From Tigriopus japonicus (taxonomy: Eukaryota > Arthropoda > Copepoda > Harpacticoida > Harpacticidae): a stretch of 64,000 nucleotides of DNA. A program made the translations under genes and the position numbers. The stretch's first letter is position 1. Each line of letters opens with the position of its first letter. Positions 23,501 to 35,500 of the stretch are shown one piece after another. The stretch covers positions 3,386,506 through 3,450,505 of the forward strand of contig CM021315.1 in the NCBI GenBank assembly GCA_010645155.1. The letters are read 5' to 3'. The notes below the pieces were generated by a model. It did no database searches and was not told the origin of the DNA. It was given only the letters and a program-made list of their open reading frames with translations.

Positions 23501-26500
23501 TGATGATATTGTGCTTTTATTTTCGTCAGAAAAGATTATGATTCCAAATCAGCCTGTTGTGCATAAATTTTTAAAAGAAATTTTGCCCATTCCCGTTTCT
23601 TTCTCAAAAGCACGTCCAATTATACATTTGCCGTTGCTCTTACTGGAATGTGAGAATGAAGTAACTCGCAATTTTTAATTCTAGAGTTCCAAGATCCGCA
23701 TCCAAAAACAATGGAGAGGCCTTAAGTGGAACACACTCTTTCCTTTGTTTTATTAATTTCCAAGATCCGGAAACTTCAGGAAACTATAAACATACGTTGA
23801 AATGGGTAAAAACGTACCTGAATATTTGAGTCACAGGATTTGTTGCGGATGCTGGTTGAAAAGCTCGACGGAACTTGGAAGCCTTTAATGTTTTGGTCAG
23901 GATCAGAGTGTTCAAGATGATGATGGTGAAGTATGGAAACAATTCGATAAGAATGAATTTGCTCCAAAACACATAATAGGTCTGCAATGGAAAGAAAAAT
24001 GTATTATTGGATGTTCCGTTGTTTGTCCACGACATGTCAGTCAGTTGGAGGATTGGCCTTCATAGTGTTCCATTTATGGAACATGTCCTTCACAAGTGAT
24101 CATGTTTTGTCCAATATTAGATTAGTACTAACAAGGTCCACTCTTGGCGAACTTCCTTGTTACTCTTGTCACTAACTTCTGTTGGCCAATGCATTATTAA
24201 TAAAATTATAGTAGTAACAGTGTTCGTACAAAACATTTTAGCAAAACAATATGAAAAAATATTTTTTAACATTAAAACATTCATTCGCAAAAGAGGTTTT
24301 CCGAGGTGGTTTACAATTTGTAAAGTACTTTTCAAAATGCAATATTTGAGTGACTCCTTTTCATTGGAAAACCATCCGTTTTGACATGGTACTTTTTTGT
24401 TTGATTCATTGACTGTAAAGACTGATTAGAGTCTTTAATTGACTGCAAATTTGTATTTTTTTGGTTTTGTTTTTTCAGGTCGAAAAAGTTTCTGGATCGT
24501 TTTGTTCAAGTCGAAGATTTGTCTGTCTCGTTTGGTTGAGGTCAAATATTGAGCCTTGCAAGTGTATTTCATTAAAAATGGCAAAAAAGGGGAAAAAACT
24601 GGTAACTAGCAAGAAAACCTCTTTTTAAGCCATAACACTTTCTTTATGGCCAAAAAATGCGCCTCTAGTTAAAGATATCTTAAATAGACCTCCATTAGGA
24701 CTCTATCTCTATCTATTATAGAACTATCTCTTTAAGCTGATCATAAAAAACCAGTTCCCAATTGCAGTTTAAACACTATCATATCATAATTTGATAAAAG
24801 AGGGAGTCTCCTGTTTGTTGAATAAAGTCAAAACCTTCCCTTTCTGGAGACTGGTCTGCTAAATTGACATTCATAGGCAATTTTCTAAAAGTGAATGAAA
24901 TCATCTGTAAATTACAATAATCTAATTCTTCCAGCTTTTCTGCGTTTTTTCGATTTAGAAGTATGTTTCTGAGTCTTATTATTATATAAGAATTTCTGAG
25001 TTGCTCAATAGGGTCTGGTATGGTACTTTTTCGCTGTGGAGCAGAAATTCTAGACGTAGAGCTCTATATTAGAAAGAGTACAATCATATCCAACGCCATC
25101 TAGTTCATTCTGCTCGCAACTGCTCGCCGTTCCCAAAAGGATGCACAGGTACCCTCTAAGCTGAACAAGTTTTCCAAATTATCAGACCAAGATAGCACCA
25201 TTTGAGAAACTAAAGGGCCTAGAACCTTAATGAAGGAGTCCAAAATGAACTATTAGTGTGTTTCAAATGATTCAAATCTGAATCGCTTGTAGAATTAGGT
25301 TTAAAGCTTTAAAAGACAGTAAGAGAATGAAAATCTATCCCTTTGGACATATTGATGCAAGAGGTGATGGCAACGGTGTGATAGGAAATGAAATTGCAGG
25401 GCTGCTGAATTCTCTTCCCTCTTGTGCTTCACAGTCATGGTTATTGCTGAGAAAGAGCGCAGGGAATTTTCTTCCTCTCTTGACTTCACCCCTGGCTGCT
25501 ATTTACACTTGCCCACCTACCCCTTGATATGCAAGATCACAAGTGTCAGTGGTGGTGGCCAGCAGGGGAGTCCAGTCAAATGCTTGCTAGCTTCAGATGG
25601 CTTGCCCAGCTTGCCCACTGGCACTTGTTAAGAAGGGAACTGCAAGGATTGCTGGGCCGGGCCAGCTCTCTCTCTCCCTTTCTTTCTCTCTCTCGCTCGC
25701 TCTCTCCCGCTCGCTCTCTCTCGCTCTCGCTCTCCACACTGAGCCCAGTGAGCAAACAAGGACTTGAAGGACTTGACTCAACATTTCAGGGTTGATAGGT
25801 AAAGAGAGGAAAACTCAACATGCTCCTCTCTATCACTATTCTTTCTCACACATTTTTTATGGTAGGAGCCCTGATTGTGAACGTTTTCTCTGAAAAAGCA
25901 TTGATCACAATGAGGGGTGAGATATTCATTTTTCTCTTAGTCTTTTAGGTTTTAAACCTAATTTTACAGGCAATTCAGCTTTGAATCATTTGAAACACAC
26001 TAATAGTTCATTTTGGACCCCTTCATTAGGGCTCTAGGCCCTTTAGTTTCTCAAAAGGTGCTATCTTGGTCTGATGATTTGGAAAACTTGTTCAGCTTAG
26101 AGGGTACTTGTGCATCCTTTTGGGAACGGCGAGCAGTTGTGAGCAGAAGGAACTAGATGGCGTTGGATATGATTGTACTCTTTCTAATATAGAGCTCTAT
26201 CTAGACGTTTCAACAAGTAGGATCAGCTGACGATGTCATACGTCAGCCATCAGCTGACACTACGCTGTGAAACGTCTAGAGTTTCTGCTCCACAACTAAA
26301 AAAATATTTTTCCGACCCCTATTGATCATCTTAGCTTGATTTTATTGTTTTTTGTTGTTAATTGTTCGTTCCTACTCAGACCACATGAAGTGTATGAAAG
26401 AGTATTGGGTAAGATGAAAGATAATGATAGAAATGGTAGTAACGAAAATCACACAGAATCGAGTCAGAATGAACACATGAAGAAAAAACGAATACCGATT

Positions 26501-29500
26501 TGAATGCTAAAAAATGCCACGTAAACTACGATAAAGAAAAACTAACGTTCCAATTTCCTCCAGAAACCATGAACGTCTTCCAAAGTGAGAATTACCGTCA
26601 TTTCTCCATCAAACAAATTTTGTTCTCCATTGGCCCTTAATGAATATTCTCAAACAAAGTAAAGGCATTAAGAAGCTTGACTGTAAATTTTGAAGGCTAG
26701 CGTGGAAAGAACGTGGTGGCTCTTTCAATTTGTGAGATGTGTTCCTCTCCAAAAAACTTGTCATTAACAGAAGTTTGAAGTAGCCAAAGTTCCTTTATGT
26801 CTCATAAAACTTCAGCTCACAAACGAATGATGAATTTATCTAGAATGAAACGTTGTTTGGCTCTAAAACCTTTCAAAGACGCATCCAATATGTTCTTATC
26901 ACTCGATAGAGATTTGAAATTCGCTCACAAAAGCCTTTTTTTCCTTTCTTTCGGATCTCAGATTTTCCAATTCCAATTTTCCGACCTCTAATCAAGGAAA
27001 TGGGGAAAAAGGTCGATTCTGACCGTTCCAAAAAGAGAACCGATCCTCAAGGGAACGACAATAAAGGGGTTCAAAATACCTTCGACGAGAGAAAGATCGG
27101 CTTAATTTTCCGACCTCTAATCAAGGAAATGGGGAAAGAGGTAGATTCTGACCGTTCCAAAAAGAGAACCGATCCTCAAGGGAACGACAATAAAGGGGTT
27201 CAAAATACCTTCGACGAGAAAAAGATCGGCTTTCCCCAAGCAATAAGAAACAAAAATATTGGACACCAATGCCCACACATCTTCTTGGAGAGCAAGAAAC
27301 CCAACCCTCCCCCAAAATAATCAATCAAAACAACATGGAGTCTTCGTTATGTTGTTAAGTTTCTTATCCATTTATAGACACGGTATGTTTCCTTTTGCTT
27401 ACTCAAACGTAAGATGCATAATATAATAGTGCTAGCAAGATTAATATGATTCCAATAATGATTTTTTGTAAAATGACTGATAAAAAAATTACAGGGTTCG
27501 AAAAAATTTGAATTTGTGAAATGTCGGAAATAGGTAGTTTTTTTTGGCGTTACTTTTCATATGGAGTCAAAGCAATAACTTGAAAATTGGTCCGATTGAA
27601 AATTGAGCTTATTTGTTTTACGAGGACATTTTGACCATTTTTTCTATTTCTGTAAACTTTGGCATCTCATGGCGAAATCTAGAACCTAAGTAAATTTTGC
27701 ATTCATGACTCAAGTAACAACAATGTTGATAGAGACATTAGAAGTCATTTCTTCCTCTCATAACATGCAGTGAAACTTAACAAGTTTAAAAATTCCTTGC
27801 ATATTAAGTCATATTAACATGAAAGGGCATTGCAGACTGTATTCGAACATGTCGTTAAAAACTGAACTCAACTTTATAAAGTCTGATCAAACAAAAAGCT
27901 ACATTAGTGATTAATACTAATCACAACTGAATGGAAGTAATTTCATCAAGGGTTGCCTTTGTATTGATTCCGCTTACATGTATTAGGCAATTTGTTGAAC
28001 GTCATTAGAAATGAGTAGCTTCAGCGGTTACACTTGAGAAATCGATTATCTTTCCATTGGTTACAGTCCAATTAAAAGGCTGTGTGTACTGCAAGTTTCT
28101 GAAAATGGCACGTTATTCGTTTACAAGCCTAGTCATAAGGCATCTGAAACCGAAATTTAACATTTCCGAACCCAGAACGGGCCCCATGACTCCATTACAT
28201 TAACTTATATAAATACTGTATATAGAGCCGAGCAATCAATACCATTACATTGAGCCACGAAGCACTAAATCTCAGTGTGGATTGTGAGGCTAATTATAAG
28301 AATTATCATTCCCAGAAGAATTAATTCCCTATCGTTCTTCTGCAATCGATAGCTTTGAGTTAACTATATTTTTTTATTTCAGCTCAATCAAATGACGGAA
28401 AGAAAAATAATGCCCTCTGAAACTTACGTGGTGAATAGAGCATAGAATGAATTAACTTGCCCTTTTGTGGTGAAACAATTGTCAGAAAAGGTTAGTTCAT
28501 TCATTCTCAGCACGATTTTCTCTGAACTTTGAGATATTATAACTTTTCACTCAGACGTTCGATTGAGCTGAAAATTGAAATACGTATTCTTATCAACATA
28601 GCCATGTGCTCATTGTCAGAAGAACGAAATCCAAGTGAAAATCATGATTCCTTACTTCCTTGCTTCCCAGTCCACAGAAATTCCGTGGTTGAACCAAACC
28701 ATACAAGGAACTTTCCGCTTGACAAGAACTCATTGAAAGTGTTAGGTCAATCCAAACGATGAGAACACACAAATTCTTTGTGTTCCTCCAAAAATTACGA
28801 GGCCTTATCTGGCTCAAGGACCCTTCTGAAAGACGTAATTAGATCCTGAGAACTAGAATTATCGTTTTTGCCTCCACTTCTCGTATTTATACCTCAAAGG
28901 AACGATTTCGTTAATTTTATGCTCTCATCATTACAAGGTTTTGAAAAGGCAAAAGATTTCGCTTGGGCAATTTTTTTCCGGTATATTTTACTAACGATAC
29001 AAGGAATGCAATTCCAAGTAAACCACTAAATCATTAATATAATTTATACAATCAACATTTGGACGAAATTTGATCCACCAACAAGTTACTGATGGCAGAT
29101 CTAGACAACCCTTGAATAGTGGGTTGGTCAGGAATAGTATTTAAACAATTATCCAACCCTGCTTTAAAACCTGTTACAGGATCAGCTCCTACATATCCCG
29201 ACGAAGACTAATGGGCAACAGGTTGAAAAATGAAGGAGCCCGATAAAGAAGAGAGGAGGACTTCATTGTTCGAACTAGCCTCGATTATATGCGTTACTAT
29301 CCTATAAAGACAAAACTGTTACTCCGGTTAGGTCAGTGGAGATTTTTTTTTGAGCTCATTTCATCAGTACGGCAGCAAGGGTGCCAACCGACTTTATTCA
29401 TGATGCTTTGCTCTCGTTCGAGCAAAGTAGTTGAATGAGCGATTCCGCCACTGACTCCCTGAAATCGCAAATTCTGGTTTTGAATCACGTAACTAAGTGT

Positions 29501-32500
29501 GCTCAATTTCAAATCCCATCGCACACACAGTGCACTAGGTGACTCACGAACAATTTGGGAGTGGCATTTCTGTGTATATTTATCTGTAGTCTGGATTCCT
29601 TGTGATTTGGAGGTGCTCTCAGAGCACAAGTAAAACCTCTACGGTCGCTAGAGCTGACCTCAAATCCTGGGTTAGGACAGAGCACATGAACGCTCATGAA
29701 AACATACAGTATCAGATACCTTTCATACTTTCTCAGAGTACTGCAGAGCCCAAATGGGGGAAGCATATTCAAGATACGGTTGAAGAATCGACTCGTACAG
29801 AGTTAGCATCGGAACGCCATCTCTGGACTTGAAAGTGCGACAGATCCAGCCGCACGTTTGAAATGCCTTTCCCACCTTCAGCTGGATATGTTCATCAAAC
29901 TATCCGTCATCTTGGATGACAACTCCTAAATCCTTCATGGACGATACCTGCTCAATATCACAACCTCCATTGTCTTTGAGTGGAACATCTAGTTTTGACG
30001 CCCCATACGTCATTGTGCGGAATTTCATCCCGTTCAATGCCATGTTACTCTCGCCAACCCAAGAGTAGACCTTCTCCAAGTCCTCAACTAAACATTTCGA
30101 GTCCTGACCATTCCTTCCACAAACTAATTTTGTGTCATCAGCATATGAAGAAATACTGGCTTTTGTTCTAAAATTCTGGAGAGGAGCAATAAAGAGAATA
30201 AACAAGAGCGGACCTAAAATTGAACCTTGCGGAACACCTGACTTGATATCATGCATGCCACTAACTTTTTTTTTCTTTTTTTGGGGGGGGATTTTTCAAT
30301 ACCGCTACAAGGAATGGGATTCCCTGTAAAGAGAGTTAATCATTATTAAAGTTTCAATAATTAATGTTTATATGAAATTTGATCTACCAATGAGTTACTG
30401 TTGGCAGATCTATACAACCCATGTATAGGGGGTTGGTCAGGAATAGTTTTTAAAAATTTGTCCAATCCTGCCTTAAATGCTGTTAGAGGATCAGCTCCTA
30501 CATATTCCCGACGAAGGCAAATAGGCAACAAATTGAACAATGAAGGAGCCCGATAAAGAAGAGAGGAGCACTTCATTGTTCGAACTAGCCTTGATTCCTT
30601 AGGATTTAGAGGTGCTCTCAGAGTGCACATAAAACCTCTACGATCGCTACAACTGATCTCAAATCCTGGGTTAGGACAGAGCCCATGAATGCTCTTGAAA
30701 ACATACAGTATCAGATACCTTTCATACCTTCTCTGATACTGTATGTTTTCAAGAGCATTCATGGGCTCTGTCCTAATAATCCTTCAACCTGAACCATTTG
30801 CTTCCTTTTACTCATGAAACTATCAATTCAATTCAGAACCTTACCCTGGGCCCCAAACAGTTTGAGTTGATTGACCAAAAGACCATGATCTACCTTATCA
30901 ATAGCCTTGGTAAAGTCAAGATTGACTACATTCTCTGACTCATGATTTCCGAGCCTCTTAATGGCCTGCTCAATATGGTCAACCAACTGGTTGACTGTAC
31001 TAAAATGAGCTCGAAATCCATGCTGCCCACGAGTAATGATATCATGGGCTTCCAAATATCCTACAAGCTTGGACTTCATGATCTTCTCAAAGACTTTTGC
31101 AATGCTGGAAGTCATAGAAATGGGCCATGGACCTGAATGGGCCTATAATTACTAGGGTGCAACTTATTTCCGTCCGTAAAAATTGGAATAACATGGGCTA
31201 CTTTCAATGAGTAAGGAAACTTGCCCTGATCCAAGATGCGACGCCTCAAGTGACAAAAAACAGGGGCAAGAACCTGTGAGCATTTTATCAGAAACTGAGA
31301 TGTCACATCATCAGGTCCAAGAGAACTCGAGAGCTTTAAGCTCTTGATGGCCTCAAAAGCATCTTGATCTGTGATTACCAGATCCTCCAATTGATTAGCC
31401 TGGCCATCATTGCCATTCTCATTAACAACATTACTAGTTATGGCCTGCTTTTTCTGCCCTCTTCGGAATTGAAAAAGTACAGAGTTGATCTCCAAGTATT
31501 TTGGCCAAAATCTTCCTATCATTGACGGTTTTACCGTCGACCTCAAAAGGTCCTACTGGATGCTTCATTTTTTCCTTTTTGTTTGCAAAAGAGAAAATCG
31601 CCTTTGGATTAGTCTTAACCTCCTGGATCATACTACTTTCCTTCTATAACTGATCGGAATCAATGGGGGCCCTAATCTTTGATTGGACCACATCCAATTT
31701 GCTTTGGAGGCTGGCTACAACAAATGGATTTGAAGTACGTCGAAGTCTATTTGAAATCTGACAACTCCTTTTGAACTTCTTCTTTCTAAATTTTGGAATT
31801 CTAGACAATGGCCCACCTTTTGGCGCCGTTTCTGGAATACACTGAGGGACATACAAACCTCGTCAAAAAGTGAGATCAGCCTATTTTTAGCTTCATCTAT
31901 TGATGGTTCCTGCTTCAGAATGGTTATCAAGTCCAACTCTCCAAATCTTTCAACATTAAGGGCCCAGTGTTCATCTTTAAACTTACACTTGGCCAAATCC
32001 ACCTTTTGAGCAGGTTTAACTTTAGAGCTCCCCGGCTTTTGAATAATGGTCGACCCTTTCTCAAGAATGTGAGTATCTGAATGACTTTGCCAAATCAGCC
32101 TGACAAAGACTAGCACGTTATCTAGTGATCAATAGTACAAGAAGGTGGCCGATTACGATATTTAGTAACAACCATAAGATCAAGAGCCTTGGAATGACAA
32201 ATCAGGACTTCTAATTTTTGTATTCGACAAATTCTTTCCTGTCATTCGATTGAACTTGAACTTGAAAAAGCCAGTCTTCCTAACACAAACAGGGTCTTAT
32301 TTGCAGAAGAGCGCAACTGATATGTTGCAATGATGTAATTGTAATAAGTCTTACACGAATCGAAAAATAGTTCGTTTTCGTAAACATTTAACTTGTATAT
32401 GTATCTTGCTTGGTTGCCCTTTTTATGGTTGTGTTCAAGTTCACGTCATCGACTTGAAAATAAAGGCTCAACTGGCATCATCTATTGATAAAATTTCGAT

Positions 32501-35500
32501 AAATGATAAGATTTGGTCATTTCCTGGAAAGTAGGCTTTTTAAAAGACAATTTTATTATTATTTTCTACTCATTTTACATAAACTTTGCTTGATTATGGT
32601 GCATAGATGGCTAAGCTTTTATTCGGTAGACTTTTGATTGTCCAGAAAGTAAATGCACTTCCAGAGTCTTAAAAATTAAGCGAATTTTTAGCGTGTTTTC
32701 TCAATGAACCCCGCATAGTGATCTAACCAAATCTAACCACGTGATCTAACCAAAACTTGACACATTTTAGTGAATCTATGCCACTGACAAATGATTACTT
32801 TTTGTAAAAAAGTGCACAAAAGTGACATCAAAAATCTTTAACCATACCCGAGTATGACCACACGAGGCGCTGGCGACGGAGGGTTTATGTTGACATTTTG
32901 TGGTTTTTATTTATAACTCATTTTTTAATGCAAGCGTCTGGGAGTTGATATCCAGCTACAATTCAATTTAAAAGGCCCTATTGGTCAAGTAATTCGGCAT
33001 GAATACATTAATCAATGAAGTTAACCTTTTACACGTGCTGCCGACAAGAAAATGTTTTGATTTTTTTCCCCTGGACACCCTGAAAAATACATCTTTAGTG
33101 AGGATTACTCAAACCTTCAACTAGCTCGGATAGAAATGTTTGAGTACCGGTGGAACCATATAATTACCACAAACCCAAAATTAAATTTTGGGTTTGTGGT
33201 AAAAATTAAAAAAAAACCCTTAATTAGCCGAAAGTAGAGGGCTAACAGAAAAATGACACTCCAAAAATATTCCTAAATGAGTAACCAACCCTCCATTGTT
33301 TGTGGGATGGGATTTGACGTTGAACATGCTAAGTTGCGTGATTCACAACTCAAACTTGTGTTTTTAGGGAATCAGTGCAGGGGGTGAGGCATGGCGTAGT
33401 GCGTACTGCGTCAGGTTGTCGTGTGGAAGGCTGGGGTTCGATCCCGGCTGACTGCCACTCTCCAAACTCAACTCTTCGGAGTCCATATTTAGCATTTGAA
33501 CCGTCTTTCAATGCAACAATCAAATCTACAAACCCAACTCTTCGGAGTCTAAACTTAGCGTTGAACTGTCTTTCAATATGCAAAAATAGGCAAGCCCCGG
33601 TTCGATCCCGGGCTTGCCGAGTTCTAGTGGCCTGTGGTATTAAGTTACATGCAATAGTCATGGCCCTTGACGGCTTAAATGGGCAAACCTGGGGTCATTC
33701 CCGAGGGTGAGGTAAAAATTAATGCTTGTTGGCTTGTCCAAGTGGAGCGGCAATATCCCCATATGGCGGACAGCCTCTATCAGATCACAGCTGTGAAGCT
33801 GCGTTCTGACTCCACCACAAACAAACAAACAAACAAACAGGGAATCAGTGGCATAATTGCTCATTCAATTGCTTTGGTCAAACAAAAGCAATGTATGATG
33901 AATCAAGTCACTTGACACTCTTGCTGCTGGACCAATGAAGTACATTCAAAACAAATCTCCACTGACTGTACTGGAGTGACGTTTCTCTGTTAGCCCTCTA
34001 GCCGAAAGATGATTGCATTCGGGTATAGAGTCTCGCAAATGAAAACGTGTAGCGCACGCCAGTTCTAGGAGACCCGGTTTATGTAGTAACTTTTTTCGCT
34101 TTTATGCAAGTTCTATCTATGTTTGGTGTTCCTTTTTCATTTCATTCTAGAGCCATTTATTCTAACTTCAAAAGTTGTGTTCTTGTAATGCACCAGAATT
34201 GCTTTGGTTTGTCACAACGGTGTTCAAAAGTCCACAAGTCTGAAAGCTTCCCCAACTCCTTTTTGAAGGTCTGAAATTGGTCGCTCTGATTTGCTTGACG
34301 GCACCTCTTGCCTTCTCCTTTTCCCTTTTTTCTCCTTCCTCATATGTAGAGGGTGACTAATTTTGAAACTGAAGTTGACATTTTAGACCTGTAATAACTT
34401 CAAAATGAGGCAAAAATCTTGATGTCCCAAAAATTTAAGAATATTTTTTGATACAATGATAAACAACTTGCTGTTAATTGCTGCCAATTTCAAATCACTA
34501 GGGATGTACGCGAGGCATTCAAACTTAGCAATGTGAAGGGCGTATTTTAGGAATTTGTCTACTTTCCATTACAAGAAATGCGATAAATGCCGCTTGAGGT
34601 CGCTTTTTTCGACTGTCAATTGGTGGAACTCGAGCTTAAGACAACTGCCCCCTAGCTAAGCCAGCGGGACCTTCATGAATTCTTTGATAAAAAGACGGCA
34701 CAGCAGTAGATTAGCGGCCCCTAAATGAGCATTGCGGCGATTTCGGCCCCAAAGTTGTTTACAGACACTTGAAAAGAAGAATTTGTTTGTTTAGGTTCCG
34801 ATTTCTTGGATTTAGCTTTGACACTAAAGAAAGGGAATGCCACCAAGAAATCAAAATTCGTCAAAGTACTAGTTGTTTATTTTGAGCATTGTATTCATGA
34901 TTCAACGCATGCTGATTTCTTTAATTACTAAGATGTTTACTAAATTTGTAAAAAAAAAGCATTTATCCATCCTTCATCGCTCGAAAAGATTACGTACTGT
35001 ACATGGGTGATTATCCCAAGCATTCAAATGCACAATCACTGAATATTTTGACAACCGTATCCATTTCATCATAAGTAGTTTTTTTCTGACATTATTGAAT
35101 GTCAAATAACTCTCATAGAGGATTGTAATGATAATGAGCCCTAGAGGTTGATTGAACGCTCAATGGTTTTTTTACAAGAGCCTTTTGCCCGAAAATATCA
35201 GTTTATCTTTTTGTGCGTCATTACGTGTTCCAAGAACTTTTTCAACTGAATCAATGTCCTTTGTGAATAAAAGGACGTTGTTACATAATTCAAAAGCTTT
35301 AGAAAAGCTTTGATATGCACAAACAAGAATTCTGGTTTTTAGTATAGGAAACTATAAATCAAAGGCTGAATCGACACAACTCTTTTGAAAAATTTATTAG
35401 CATATGCATCAAATCTAAGTTCAGCAAATCCAAAACCCACAAATTGTGGTTGACGACAATAATCTGTCCTTGACGTACTTCAAAATCTATTTGATGGATA

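Larger units (their letters stand above)
25009..26321. mobile_element. Foldback DNA element, about 1.3 kb with long inverted arms
   Basis: The left arm (about 25009-25341) and right arm (about 25920-26321) are reverse complements over more than 300 bases with scattered differences, ending in TAGGGTC/GACCCCTA. Flanking octamers TTGCTCAA and TTGATCAT agree at 6 of 8 positions, compatible with a decayed 8-bp target duplication of hAT type. The centre has no transposase and holds the pyrimidine microsatellite at about 25660-25736. The right arm carries an extra palindromic insert at 26201-26279. Confidence 0.7.

Noticed and set aside
25593..25784. Arg/Glu-rich and Ser/Leu-rich frames across the CT microsatellite
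   Set aside because: Their composition is dictated by the CTCT/CTCG repeat on both strands.
33599..33608. Functional tRNA genes at B-box words in 33.4-36.1 kb and 57.1 kb
   Set aside because: No complete cloverleaf with paired acceptor and T stems; SINE tails and target duplications explain the 33.4-kb case.
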